Below, in pieces: positions 7,163-15,711 of a stretch of 18,957 nucleotides of DNA; the first letter of the stretch is position 1, and the number at the start of each line of letters is the position of its first letter. The position numbers were made by a program, and so were the translations under genes. Origin of the DNA: Alphaproteobacteria bacterium (lineage in GTDB: Bacteria; Pseudomonadota; Alphaproteobacteria; Sphingomonadales; Emcibacteraceae). A model generated the notes under the pieces. The model ran no database searches. It was not told the origin of the DNA and saw only the letters and a list, made by a program, of their open reading frames with translations. The DNA lies in contig NVVY01000027.1 in the NCBI GenBank assembly GCA_002749135.1, positions 6,703 to 25,659 of the forward strand. Direction: 5' to 3'.

Positions 7163-10100
7163 TCAGTCCTCTTCCATTTCCGGGGCCAGCTTGACGAAGC
7201 CAATATCTTCCATGATGGCATAGAGAGCGGGCAGCACCATCAGGATCAGCACCGTAGAGGTCAGCATGCCGAAGACGATGCTGGTGACCAAAGGTACCAG
7301 AATCAGGGCCTGGGTGCTGGTTTCAAACAGCAGGGGGGCCATGCCGGCAATGGTGGTCACAGAGGTCAGGAATATGGCACGGAAGCGGTCAAAGACCGCC
7401 TGACGGGCGGCATCGTGAAATACCATGCCTTCCGCAACCCGGAATTTGACAAATTCCACCAGCAGGATGGAATCATTAACCACAATCCCGGCCAGTGACA
7501 CAAAACCGATCATGCTGGGCAGGGTGAAATCCAACCCCATGATCAGATGCCCCCAAATGGCCCCGATCAGGGCGAGGGGGATATTGATCATCACAATCAG
7601 CGGTTCCCGATAATTTCGAAATTGCAGGCTGAGCAGCAGAAAGACACCAAAAACCCCAAGGCCAAATCCTTCCAGAATGGACAGACGGGTTTCGGTCCCA
7701 TTTTCCACTTCGCCCTTGAAATTAAAGGTGATCTCCGGATATTTCTTGTTCAGTTCTGCCGCATAGGTCTGAACACTGGCGATTATTTCCGAAGTATTGG
7801 CAATATCCGCGTCCACATCGCCGTAGATATTTACTGTGCGCTGGTGATTAATATGACCGATGCGGGAAAATTCCCGGCTTTCGGTGATATTGGCGACGCT
7901 GGTCAGGGGAATGGCGCGGCCTTTGCTGGAGAAAACGGTAAAATTATCAAAATCCTCTAAGGCTTGCGCAGGGACATTATCCAGTTTGGCAATGATTTCA
8001 TAGGACTCGCGGCCGTTGTAAATCTCGGCAATTTTAATATCCAGATAGGCGGCGCGCAGTTGGGCGGCGATACTGCGTGAGGTGACCCCGGCCGCAAGGG
8101 CGCCGGGTTTCAGGCGGATATTATATTGGGGCTTGCCCGGCCTCAGGTCATCAATCAGGTTATTCACCCCGTCATAGCCGCGCAGGCGGTTCTGAACATC
8201 CCATGAGGCCCGGGATAATTCCGTGAGGTGCGGGCCGCTCAGGCGGATATGGATGGCGCGCCCCGCCGGGCCGACTTTCGGTTCCTTATATTGAATATTC
8301 AGCACATCGGGCAGGTCGCCGGTATTGTCCTTCCACAGCTGGATCAGCTGGTTCATCTTGGTATTACGGCTTTCTGTGTTGAGCAGGTCAATGCTCAATG
8401 TCGCCAGATGGGGGCCGTTTTCCGGCACATCGCCGTGGGTGCCGTAGGACAGCTGTATATTCTTGACCAATGGCTCATCTTCATTCTGACTTAATGTGCG
8501 GTTGGTTTTATCCAGCGCCGCCAGCAGAATATCAACAACCCGTTCGGTTTCGCTTAAGGGTGTGCCTTGGGGCAGCAGGATACGGGCCTCAAGATTATTA
8601 CCTTCCAGATCGGGGAAAGCCTTGAATTTAACCGTGCCCGTGGCAATCAACCCGATGGAAAAGATAAACAGGGCAAGGGCGGCTCCTACGGTCACATAGC
8701 GAAACTGCATGGCCTTTTGGGCGGCATCCCCGGCGGCATGGCGCAGCTTGCTGAAACGGGCCTCAAAATTCTGACGCCATTTTGGCGGTTCCTGATGATG
8801 GGTATGTTTCAGGGATTGTTTCAGGTGGTGGGGCAGCACCAAAAAGGCTTCAATAAGGCTGATGGTCAATACGGACAGCAACACCACTGGCAGAACGCCC
8901 AATATTTGCCCCATGTCCCCCTTCATCATCAGCAAACTGCCAAACAGCATGGCCGAGGTCAGGTAGGAGGAGAAAACACCGCGAAAAACCTTTTTCGTCC
9001 CGTCAACGGCCGCATCAAGGGGCGATTTTCCCATGCTATATTCATGGTCGATATTTTCCGACAGAACGATGGCGTCATCCATCAAAATCCCGATGGCCAT
9101 GAGCAGGGCAACCATGGAAATCATATTGATACTGATCCCGAAAACAACCATCATGGCCAGCCCGCCCAGAAAGGAAATCGGCAGGCCAAGGGCAATCCAG
9201 AAAGTATAACGCCATGAGAAAAACAGCAGTAATGTGAAGGTGGCCAGAATAAGCCCCTGCCAACCATTGGTCAGGAGCAGTTTTAGCCGGTCGCGCACCG
9301 ATGTTGAATTGTCATTGACGATGGTCAGCCGTGTCCCGTCAGGCAGAATGTTATTTTCCTGCGCCACGAAATCAATCAGGGCATCGGCCACTTTCAGGGT
9401 GTCATCCCGGGTGTTCTTGCTGATTTTAAGCAGGGCCGCCACCTTGCCGTTTAATTCTATGCGGTCTTCGGGGGTTTCAAACCGGTCGGTGATATGGGCA
9501 ATATCGCCGAGTTTTATCTCACCGCCGTCCGCCGTATTAAGGATGATCAAATTGGCCAGTTCATCTGTCGTCTTTGCCGCATTGTCGAACTTGATCTGAT
9601 AGGAAGTTTCCGCCGCATCCAGCTTTCCAGCGGGCAGGTCCACTACCTCCGCCCCGACCAGAGCGGCTATATCCTGAATGCTCAGGTTATATTTTTTCAG
9701 GGTAACGGGGGGGATTAGAATCTGTAGCTGGTGGGTGGAAAAGCCGTCAATGGTGACAATGGGCACCTCTGGCATGGCGATCAGGCGATCCCGGTAATAT
9801 TCTGCCAGAGCCTTTAATTCGCTTAACGTCAGCTTGTCAGAGGTCAGGGCGATATTGGCCACCGGATTAATCCGGCCCAGCTGTTTGATCACCGGGTCTT
9901 CGACATTATCCGGAAAATTCTGGATGGCGTCAATTTCGGTTTTGATGTCATCGGTGAATTCGCGGATATTGCCTTCTTCCTGCATTTCAAGGGTGAAGAT
10001 GGCCATATTGTCGCGGGCGTCGCATTCTTGTTCTTTCAGGAAGCTGATGCCGTCTGTGGCATCTTCCAGCGGGTTGCAGATGCCGTCTTCCACGTCCGCC

Positions 10101-10261
10101 GGGCTGGCGCCGGGATAGGCGACCATGACTTGAACCTTGCTGGGTTTCAGCAGGGGAAAGGATTCCTTGTTCAGCTCTTTCAGGGAATAGAGGCCCACGG
10201 CGATAATGGCCATCATCAGGATGTTGCTGACGGTGGGATGGGCCGCGAAATAGCGGATCAT
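7163..10261 (-). CDS. RND efflux pump, inner-membrane permease
   Basis: This 1032-residue protein has the duplicated RND layout: a first helix near residues 5-27, a large periplasmic loop, a helix bundle at about 330-480, a second periplasmic loop, and a final bundle at about 850-1020. GILMDDAIVLSENID places the proton-relay aspartates at 395-396 in helix 4. GIVVNDSILLVEFV marks helix 10. It belongs to the HAE1/AcrB-type superfamily that exports drugs, dyes, detergents or metabolites from the periplasm by proton antiport; the substrate is unknown. Its ATG overlaps the stop of the adaptor gene by 4 bases, so they are translationally coupled. No outer-membrane TolC-type gene lies beside it. The first periplasmic loop is rich in acidic residues, which by itself does not define a substrate. 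Confidence 0.94.
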   Translation of the reverse strand: MIRYFAAHPTVSNILMMAIIAVGLYSLKELNKESFPLLKPSKVQVMVAYPGASPADVEDGICNPLEDATDGISFLKEQECDARDNMAIFTLEMQEEGNIREFTDDIKTEIDAIQNFPDNVEDPVIKQLGRINPVANIALTSDKLTLSELKALAEYYRDRLIAMPEVPIVTIDGFSTHQLQILIPPVTLKKYNLSIQDIAALVGAEVVDLPAGKLDAAETSYQIKFDNAAKTTDELANLIILNTADGGEIKLGDIAHITDRFETPEDRIELNGKVAALLKISKNTRDDTLKVADALIDFVAQENNILPDGTRLTIVNDNSTSVRDRLKLLLTNGWQGLILATFTLLLFFSWRYTFWIALGLPISFLGGLAMMVVFGISINMISMVALLMAIGILMDDAIVLSENIDHEYSMGKSPLDAAVDGTKKVFRGVFSSYLTSAMLFGSLLMMKGDMGQILGVLPVVLLSVLTISLIEAFLVLPHHLKQSLKHTHHQEPPKWRQNFEARFSKLRHAAGDAAQKAMQFRYVTVGAALALFIFSIGLIATGTVKFKAFPDLEGNNLEARILLPQGTPLSETERVVDILLAALDKTNRTLSQNEDEPLVKNIQLSYGTHGDVPENGPHLATLSIDLLNTESRNTKMNQLIQLWKDNTGDLPDVLNIQYKEPKVGPAGRAIHIRLSGPHLTELSRASWDVQNRLRGYDGVNNLIDDLRPGKPQYNIRLKPGALAAGVTSRSIAAQLRAAYLDIKIAEIYNGRESYEIIAKLDNVPAQALEDFDNFTVFSSKGRAIPLTSVANITESREFSRIGHINHQRTVNIYGDVDADIANTSEIIASVQTYAAELNKKYPEITFNFKGEVENGTETRLSILEGFGLGVFGVFLLLSLQFRNYREPLIVMINIPLALIGAIWGHLIMGLDFTLPSMIGFVSLAGIVVNDSILLVEFVKFRVAEGMVFHDAARQAVFDRFRAIFLTSVTTIAGMAPLLFETSTQALILVPLVTSIVFGMLTSTVLILMVLPALYAIMEDIGFVKLAPEMEED

Positions 10262-11634
10262 TGGCCCCTCTCCCCTATATCACCCAAGGCATCCTTGGCC
10301 AATTTCATTTCATAGGATTTTGCCTCTATGGGGGCGAGGGGCAGGCCGTCTATAACCGGAATTACATCGGTAATGATGATTTTTTCACCTTCGGAAATGC
10401 CTTTGCCGATGACCACCAGATCGCTCTGTTGGAGCAAGATTTCCACCGGCCGGATGTCCAGTTTATTGTCTGCTGTGGCCACATAGACGCGCCCCTGATG
10501 GATGGCCTTGCGCGGCAGGACCATCATTTTCCGGGGTGGTGCATAAAATTCAACGGCCATATACATGCCCTTTAACAGCGGCGGACGCTTGCCGGGAATG
10601 ATGTCCTGATAGGGGTTATTGACCACAACCACCAGCCCGATAGTGTCCCGGGTCGGGTCAACGGCCTCACCAATGCGCAGCAGCTCGCCGTGCCATTTGG
10701 CCATATTCTGCATTTTCCCCACCAGCGAAACATTGGCCCCGATCTGCATATGGGCAAAGGCATTTTTCAGGTCTTCCGGCCGTTGCAGGTTGATACTTCC
10801 CGTGGTCAATCCGGCAATCAGGGGGGCGAACTGGCTTACGGGCAGTTGGGCATTTATTTCTACTGCCTGGGTGCCGAGGGCCTCAAACAGGGCGGTATTG
10901 GTGGCGACAAATTCGCCTTTCTCCACATAAACCGAGCCGATGCGCGCATCAAAGGGCAGGGCGATTTCCGTGCGACTCAAGGTATCCTTGCTGATGTCCA
11001 GCTGGGTCTTTGATTTTCTGATCTGTGCCTGGGTGGCGGCCCGGCGGCTGGCATAGGTGGCCAGCTTGCCTTCCAGTTCCTCAACTTGTTGACGTAGCTG
11101 GAGGAGTTTTTGCTCCTGCGCGTCCCGGGTTGAGCGGCTGATAACCCGCTTTTCCCACAAGGTAGTGAAACGATCCATTTCCGCCTGACCGATTTTCAGA
11201 TTTTCGTGGGCAATCCCTAAAGAGCGTCTGGTGCTGGCTTCCTCGACTTCCAACTGTTTCAGGAATGATTTACTGCTGGCCAGTGTGGCCTTGCTCTGGT
11301 TCAATGAAAACTCGAACGTTGTCGGTTCAATGCGCAGAACCACGGTGCCTTTGGCCAGGCTCGCGCCCTTTTTCAAGTCCGGGTGAATATAGCTGATCTT
11401 GCCGCTGATTTCGCTGCGGGCTTTCATCAAAACGGCGGGCTCCACATTGCCGTACCCTGTGGCGCGGGCCCGGAAGGGCAGTTTTTTGGCGGTGATGACC
11501 TCGACCGTTTTGGTGGGGAATTGCAATGTGTCATAGTCAATGGCGGGCTTTGATTTTACCGCAATGATAACTATCAGCAGAGCAGCCATGAATATGGCTG
11601 GCAGAATGATCGGCTTTGTCAGATATTTCTTCAT
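10258..11634 (-). CDS. RND periplasmic adaptor (membrane-fusion protein)
   Basis: The 458-residue adaptor has one N-terminal hydrophobic anchor (residues about 9-27) without a lipobox. A lipoyl/barrel-sandwich half follows (GKISYIHPDLKKGASLAKGTVVLRIEP). Next is a long coiled coil (about 110-215, rich in Q, E, K, L) and the second lipoyl half (IALPFDARIGSVYVEKGEFV). The beta-barrel and membrane-proximal domains complete the fold. It bridges the RND permease to an outer-membrane channel. The ribosome site AGGTGA lies inside the end of tetR, and both ends overlap neighbours by 4 bases (ATGA), so tetR, adaptor and pump form one operon. The coiled coil is long enough for direct contact with a TolC-like tunnel; the partner is encoded elsewhere. 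Confidence 0.92.
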   Translation of the reverse strand: MKKYLTKPIILPAIFMAALLIVIIAVKSKPAIDYDTLQFPTKTVEVITAKKLPFRARATGYGNVEPAVLMKARSEISGKISYIHPDLKKGASLAKGTVVLRIEPTTFEFSLNQSKATLASSKSFLKQLEVEEASTRRSLGIAHENLKIGQAEMDRFTTLWEKRVISRSTRDAQEQKLLQLRQQVEELEGKLATYASRRAATQAQIRKSKTQLDISKDTLSRTEIALPFDARIGSVYVEKGEFVATNTALFEALGTQAVEINAQLPVSQFAPLIAGLTTGSINLQRPEDLKNAFAHMQIGANVSLVGKMQNMAKWHGELLRIGEAVDPTRDTIGLVVVVNNPYQDIIPGKRPPLLKGMYMAVEFYAPPRKMMVLPRKAIHQGRVYVATADNKLDIRPVEILLQQSDLVVIGKGISEGEKIIITDVIPVIDGLPLAPIEAKSYEMKLAKDALGDIGERGQ

Positions 11635-12242
11635 CTTTTCACCTCTATACCCCGGCGATAGATGTCATAGACACGCGCCGCTTTCTCGCTAATATTTTCA
11701 ATGTCATTGGCCATCAACAGGGATTGTATGACCAGAGCCTGAATGCTGCCGATGAACAGGATGCGGGCAGAGGCCGTATCAACTGCCGGGTCAATTTCAC
11801 CCTTTTCTCTGGCGGCTTCAATCAGGGTGGTGACACGGGCACCATATTTTTTGAGTAAACCACCGGCCTGCCGCTTGGCCTTGGTATTTTCAGAACGCTG
11901 TAACTCACCGAACATGATCCGCGGCACACCCGGATAGGCGCAGACAAAGTCAATATGGGCCATATAGACGGCTTGCAAGGCGGCCATTGGTGTCGGGGCC
12001 TCATTGGCAGCCTGATCCACTCTTTTAAAAAGGTTGAGCTCAATCCATTCCATAACCGCCTGCCAGAGGCTTTCCTTATTGTCAAAATGGCGGAACAGGG
12101 CCCCCTGTGTTACATTCATATGTTGGGCAATGGCGGCGGTCGTAATGTCGCGGGGATTTTGCCGGGCGGCAATATTCAGCACGGCTTCGACGGTGACAGA
12201 GCGGCGCATATCAGCGGGCATTTTTTTTCGGGTCATGGTCAT
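11631..12242 (-). CDS. TetR family repressor of the RND operon
   Basis: This is a TetR regulator of about 203 residues. The N-terminal HTH is clear (VEAVLNIAARQNPRDITTAAIAQHMNVTQGALFRHFDNKESLWQAV, ending in the diagnostic FRHFDNKE). It is followed by an all-helical ligand domain resembling the TetR_C groups found beside efflux pumps. It is the first gene of the operon with the adaptor and RND pump. A perfect inverted repeat lies just upstream over the predicted -10 box, so it likely represses itself and the pump until a ligand binds. Start choice: ATG at 12242 and ATG at 12236 both have a GGA 7 nt upstream; a TTG at 12254 is in frame but less likely. Ligand unknown. Confidence 0.9.
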   Translation of the reverse strand: MTMTRKKMPADMRRSVTVEAVLNIAARQNPRDITTAAIAQHMNVTQGALFRHFDNKESLWQAVMEWIELNLFKRVDQAANEAPTPMAALQAVYMAHIDFVCAYPGVPRIMFGELQRSENTKAKRQAGGLLKKYGARVTTLIEAAREKGEIDPAVDTASARILFIGSIQALVIQSLLMANDIENISEKAARVYDIYRRGIEVKR

Positions 12243-12254
12243 GTCCAATTCCAA

Positions 12255-12276
12255 AGATAGTAATCAATTACTATCT
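12255..12276. promoter_or_regulatory. TetR operator, perfect inverted repeat
   Basis: The arms AGATAGTAAT and ATTACTATCT (10 bp each) surround a 2-bp centre. The site ends 13 bp before the tetR ATG and overlaps the predicted -10 box. Length and symmetry match operators of AcrR-like TetR repressors. Confidence 0.8.
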
Positions 12277-12300
12277 AATAAAGATATCCCTGAATGTCAA
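12272..12300 (-). promoter_or_regulatory. Promoter of the tetR-adaptor-RND operon
   Basis: On the minus strand, TTGACA (12295-12300) is a perfect -35 box. After 17 bp comes TAGATA (12272-12277) as -10, partly inside the inverted repeat. Repressor binding would block RNA polymerase. Confidence 0.65.
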
Positions 12301-12316
12301 CCCGTAAATTACCCAT

Positions 12317-12347
12317 AAAAAAAGGGCGGCTCCTTTCGAAACCGCCC
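12317..12347 (-). terminator. Rho-independent terminator of the TonB-dependent receptor gene
   Basis: On the minus strand, GGGCGG (12342-12347) pairs with CCGCCC (12324-12329) around a 12-nt loop. Seven T follow (12317-12323). It lies about 20 nt past the receptor stop codon. Confidence 0.88.
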
Positions 12348-12367
12348 GGTTAGGTTACGCCTTTATT

Positions 12368-15265
12368 TTACAGTTTGAAGGCAATGCGACCAAAGAAGAA
12401 ACGGCCCGGTATCTGATGGATAGTACCCTCAAAGTTGTTCAGGTCACAGCTTGTACAAAGCGGTGTGTCTTCATCCAGAAAGTTTTGAATGCCAAAAGTA
12501 AAAGATACTTTCTCGTCAAAGGCTTCCGGGCTGTAGGAGAATTGAGCATCGGCATAGAAGACGCTGTCCAAACGGTTGCCAGCTTCGCCGTTTGAGCAAT
12601 TCTGGAAGAACCCGAAGCCGCCTGTTGTACCGCCGCATGCTTCATCAACACCGCTAATATAACGACCTGTTAGCCCGACGGTAAATTCATTGCGCGTCCA
12701 ATCAATGAACAATGAGGATTTGAACTTTACAAATGCCCTTTCCGGAGAGCCAAGTTCAGTACCGGCCCTTTCTGTTACTATTGGATTTCCGTCAATACCA
12801 AGAACAGATTCCGTATATTTAAACAGGTGGGTATTAACCCATTTAAAACGGATTTGACCCCAATCGGCGTCTTGGGTTTCGGCGGTGATGGACCAGTCCA
12901 GACCGTTGGTATCAATGCCGGCAATATTGGTCAGGATACCATCAATCCGGGTCACAGTACCCGTAGCCGTACGGTTTACATTATCACAAAACAGCGGGTT
13001 CAATGTTGCCACACATCCTTCCAATACATCGGAGGCATTGGGGGCCTGAATGGTATCATCCACTGAAATATCATAATAGTTGACTTCAAAGGTAATGCCC
13101 GCAAGTCCTATGGATTCCGCAAAATCCGCCGGACTGTAGGTTACGCCAAGGGTAAAGGTTTTTGAGGTTTCCGGGGTCAGGTTCGGATTACCGCCTGTGG
13201 AGACGCTGATCTGTGCATTCGGTTGCTGATGGTCGGCGGGTACGCCAAGGGTGGCGCAATTTGCCGGTACCGATGAATTTGCCACCGTATCGCAGGGGTC
13301 GGTGATGGTGCCGTCAAAGCGGGAACCGGTATTGAACAGCTCACCAATATTGGGCGCGCGGAATCCTTCGGACCAGTTCCCCCGGAAGGTCAGGTCATCA
13401 TTGATCTGCCAGACGGCACCGAATTTAAAGACAGTTGAACTGCCGGAAGTATTATAATCCGAATAGCGCACCGCCGCATTGACATCAAAGCTTTTGACAA
13501 AATCCATCTCGGCCAAGACGGGAATATTAATTTCACCGTAAAACTCGGTTGCCTCAACCCGTCCTGCGGTCGGGCTTGCCGGGACGCCCGCTGTCTCGCC
13601 GCCGGAAACCACGGAATCCGGTGTGAAAGAGCCAATTTCTTCGCGGTATTCAATGCCAAAGGCGATACCAACCGGGCCTGCGGGCAGGTCTGCGACCTCA
13701 CCGGATACATTGGCCAACAGGTTAAACAGTTCTTGACGACTTTCGTCTTTTTGGGTGAAGGTAATGAAATCCAGCATTTCCCGGGTTATGGTTCCCGCAC
13801 CGCCAAAGAAGTTCAGCGGAACGCAGCCCGGAATAGCCGCACAGGCATCCGGGTCACCAAGGGCGTCGCTGATCCGGCGGGCGTTAAAGGCACCGCGTTT
13901 CACTTGTGAGGCCTGATTTTGGGCAAAGGTGGCGGTTACATCCCAGAAGAAATTCCGATCAGCGAATTTAACGGAACCGTCCAGTGTGTTGGATATATAC
14001 CATGTATCCACATTCTGCTCAAAGATACGCGGTCCGGCTTCGATGGGTCTGCGGCCAAAAAAGACAATGTTACTGCTATCCAGTTGAACACCGAACGGGT
14101 TAAAAGGCTGGTTCGCCGGAATGACAATATTATCAAGCCAGAAACCCGCCCCGGCATCCGGGCCGAGGAACAGGGGTTCCGGCGCGGCCTGACTGACCGA
14201 TTGACGGTTGTTAAAGGAAGCAATGGCCCGGTAGGTAATGTCATCGGTGATGTCATATTCACCCTTGATGAAAACATTCACCCGCTCGCTGGGGGTGAGC
14301 AACTTGTTAAAGGGGGAAAAGTTAAACCGGTCATTGATGGTAAAATTATGAAAATCCGAATTTGGCCCGGTGGGATTCAGCGGGTCAAAGGTGGGAATGG
14401 GCCCGGTACCTGCGTTAGGTGTGATATTAAGGCCGTCAAGGTTCGATCCGTCCTGAAACAGGAAACGGCCTTGCGGTGTGCCGGAAGAGGCCCCCAGATT
14501 TTCAATGGGGATAGCAAAGGCGGATATGGCCCTGTCCCGGGCTTCAACGGCCCCCTGATTGGTATAACTCAGGTCAACAATGAGCCGTCCCCGGTCACTT
14601 TTTGCTCCAAAGCTCAGGTCATATTCCTGGGTGTTGCCGTCGCCCTGTTCATACAGGCCGTAATAGGCACTGCCCCGAAATCCGTCATAATCGTCACGGG
14701 TTTTGATGTTAACCACCCCGGCAATGGCATCAGAGCCATAAATAACCGAGGCTCCGTCCTGCAAAACTTCGATGGTTTTTATGATGCCAATGGGGATCGT
14801 ATTCAAATCCACCGCGCCTGATACACCGGATGCGGAGGAGCCGCGTATCCATCTTTTACCATCCACCAGAACCAGTACCCGCTTGGCGGTCAGGTTACGC
14901 AGGTCGATTTGGGATGACCCGGCGCCAATGCCAGACCCGTCAGGTGGAAACCCAAGGTTCCCGGAGGAGTTATTGGACCGATTATTGGCCGACCCGGATA
15001 TGGGTAGCCTTTGCAGGAAATCTGCAACCGAAACCTGCCCGGATTCCTTGATGTCGTCCGATGTTAAAATCTGTACAGGTGATTTGGCCTTTAGCGGGTC
15101 CTGACGGATGCGGGAGCCGGTAACAATTACTTCTTCAAGGGTTGCTTCGCCATCAGCGGCAAAGGCACTTTGAGTTGGTGCGATCATGGTCAAGGCAAAG
15201 GCAAGAGCCGATGCGCTACCTAAGTATCTATATTTGTGATGATTTTTGATAGTTTTATGGTGCAT
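12368..15265 (-). CDS. TonB-dependent outer-membrane receptor
   Basis: The 965-residue receptor begins with a signal peptide (basic start, hydrophobic LGSASALAFALTMIAP, cut after QSAFA). A TonB box LEEVIVTGSRI follows at about 43-53. The plug domain is next (PVQILTSDDIKESGQVSVADFLQRLP, RVLVLVDGKRW, DGASVIYGSDAIAGVVNIKT), then a 22-strand barrel ending GRFFFGRIAFKL. It imports a ligand across the outer membrane using TonB energy; the TonB-box form and length are those of the large CirA/BtuB-like receptors common in marine alphaproteobacteria. No siderophore, sugar or cobalamin gene lies beside it to suggest the ligand. The start at 15265 has AAGGA with a 7-nt spacer; upstream in-frame ATGs (15280, 15322) lack this. 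Paired cysteines in late barrel loops (VDEACGG, FFQNCSN, LCTSCD) suggest extracellular disulfides. Confidence 0.95.
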   Translation of the reverse strand: MHHKTIKNHHKYRYLGSASALAFALTMIAPTQSAFAADGEATLEEVIVTGSRIRQDPLKAKSPVQILTSDDIKESGQVSVADFLQRLPISGSANNRSNNSSGNLGFPPDGSGIGAGSSQIDLRNLTAKRVLVLVDGKRWIRGSSASGVSGAVDLNTIPIGIIKTIEVLQDGASVIYGSDAIAGVVNIKTRDDYDGFRGSAYYGLYEQGDGNTQEYDLSFGAKSDRGRLIVDLSYTNQGAVEARDRAISAFAIPIENLGASSGTPQGRFLFQDGSNLDGLNITPNAGTGPIPTFDPLNPTGPNSDFHNFTINDRFNFSPFNKLLTPSERVNVFIKGEYDITDDITYRAIASFNNRQSVSQAAPEPLFLGPDAGAGFWLDNIVIPANQPFNPFGVQLDSSNIVFFGRRPIEAGPRIFEQNVDTWYISNTLDGSVKFADRNFFWDVTATFAQNQASQVKRGAFNARRISDALGDPDACAAIPGCVPLNFFGGAGTITREMLDFITFTQKDESRQELFNLLANVSGEVADLPAGPVGIAFGIEYREEIGSFTPDSVVSGGETAGVPASPTAGRVEATEFYGEINIPVLAEMDFVKSFDVNAAVRYSDYNTSGSSTVFKFGAVWQINDDLTFRGNWSEGFRAPNIGELFNTGSRFDGTITDPCDTVANSSVPANCATLGVPADHQQPNAQISVSTGGNPNLTPETSKTFTLGVTYSPADFAESIGLAGITFEVNYYDISVDDTIQAPNASDVLEGCVATLNPLFCDNVNRTATGTVTRIDGILTNIAGIDTNGLDWSITAETQDADWGQIRFKWVNTHLFKYTESVLGIDGNPIVTERAGTELGSPERAFVKFKSSLFIDWTRNEFTVGLTGRYISGVDEACGGTTGGFGFFQNCSNGEAGNRLDSVFYADAQFSYSPEAFDEKVSFTFGIQNFLDEDTPLCTSCDLNNFEGTIHQIPGRFFFGRIAFKL

Positions 15266-15288
15266 AAGATTTTCCTTCATTTGGTGTA

Positions 15289-15320
15289 GAATAATCAAAT
15301 AAAATTTTATTTGATTATTC
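15289..15320. repeat. 32-bp perfect palindrome at the receptor promoter
   Basis: The arm GAATAATCAAATAAAA (15289-15304) is followed directly by its exact reverse complement (15305-15320) with no spacer. It lies 23 bp before the receptor ATG and over the expected transcription start. It is either an operator or a leader hairpin; see findings. Confidence 0.85.
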
Positions 15321-15321
15321 A

Positions 15322-15350
15322 ACTATATGGTTAATAGGAAGGTAGCCCAA
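15322..15350 (-). promoter_or_regulatory. Candidate promoter of the TonB-dependent receptor gene
   Basis: On the minus strand, TTGGGC (15345-15350), 17 bp and TATAGT (15322-15327) fit sigma-70. Transcription would start near 15315, at the edge of the palindrome, giving a leader of about 50 nt. Confidence 0.5.
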
Positions 15351-15393
15351 ATCACTTTAACGTGAAAAATATATGGGTATATTCTTATGTTTA

Positions 15394-15537
15394 CACATGA
15401 ATTAATACTAATTCAACCATATTACCCCATGATTTTTGCTTGCGTAAAAAGCGCATATAACTTGCAGAACAGCAGGAGAAAAAGGGCATGTCATTACCCG
15501 GCATAAATAGCGGCGCCCCGTCCACGGCGGGCAGTTT
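15394..15537 (+). repeat. Direct repeat, left copy (promoter, leader and 17 codons of the 18080 gene)
   Basis: Without gaps this segment matches 17986-18129 at about 128 of 144 positions. The last 84 bp before 15535 match at 81 of 84. It includes a degenerate CtrA box (TTAA-N7-TCAACC, 15402-15418), the AGGAG ribosome site and the codons MSLPGINSGAPSTAGSF. Homology stops at 15537, where flavoprotein-derived sequence begins. Confidence 0.92.
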
Positions 15538-15598
15538 TGACAGTCAGCCCGCCCCCGCAAGGCTTGTCTCTGGGAAAACTTTCCTTGTCAACTATTAA
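15488..15598 (+). pseudogene. 5' fragment of a paralogue of the 18080 gene, fused to antisense flavoprotein sequence
   Basis: The start codon, ribosome site and first 17 codons are those of the intact gene at 18080 (MSLPGINSGAPST, with Ala for Val at residue 14). After the junction near 15537 the frame runs through the antisense of the broken flavoprotein gene for 19 codons to a TAA. The 36-aa product has no family-like body, so this is most likely a dead gene start, although its leader may still be transcribed and translated. Confidence 0.75.
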
Positions 15599-15682
15599 GA
15601 CATTGGCACCGGCCTTTACAAGGTCATAAGCTGCGGATGACCCTGCTGGACCGGCGCCAACGATGACGGCATCATAAATCAA
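15494..15682 (-). pseudogene. Truncated flavoprotein, geranylgeranyl reductase family
   Basis: A TTG start with AGGAG 7 nt upstream begins MIYDAVIVGAGPAGSSAAYDLVKAGANVL. This is the FAD-binding Rossmann motif GxGxxG with the trailing acidic residue (IVDKE). The family motif PRDKPCGGGLTVKT follows. After about 49 codons, where full members have around 400, the frame crosses into the repeat at 15531-15537 and ends after a foreign tail (ARRGRGAAIYAG). Intact relatives reduce isoprenoid double bonds or act on lipids in the membrane. The gene is last in the minus-strand operon with the fatty-acid-modifying enzyme, so it probably once acted with it. The substrate-binding domain is absent, so the remnant cannot be an active enzyme. 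Confidence 0.85.
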
Positions 15683-15711
15683 AATTTGGCTCCTGATCTC
15701 ATAAAGCTGTT

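Noticed and set aside
8567..9217. 216-codon plus-strand open frame rich in His, Gln and Gly
   Set aside because: It is antisense to the RND pump gene and its composition is that of a reversed membrane-protein frame.
13919..14821. 300-codon plus-strand open frame
   Set aside because: It lies wholly antisense to the receptor barrel coding, has no family-like motifs and no ribosome site, and follows from codon bias of the true gene.
15425..15434. CCCCATGAT in both repeats as a heat-shock sigma -10 box
   Set aside because: No CTTGAAA-like -35 box is present at the right distance; the CtrA box explains the region better.
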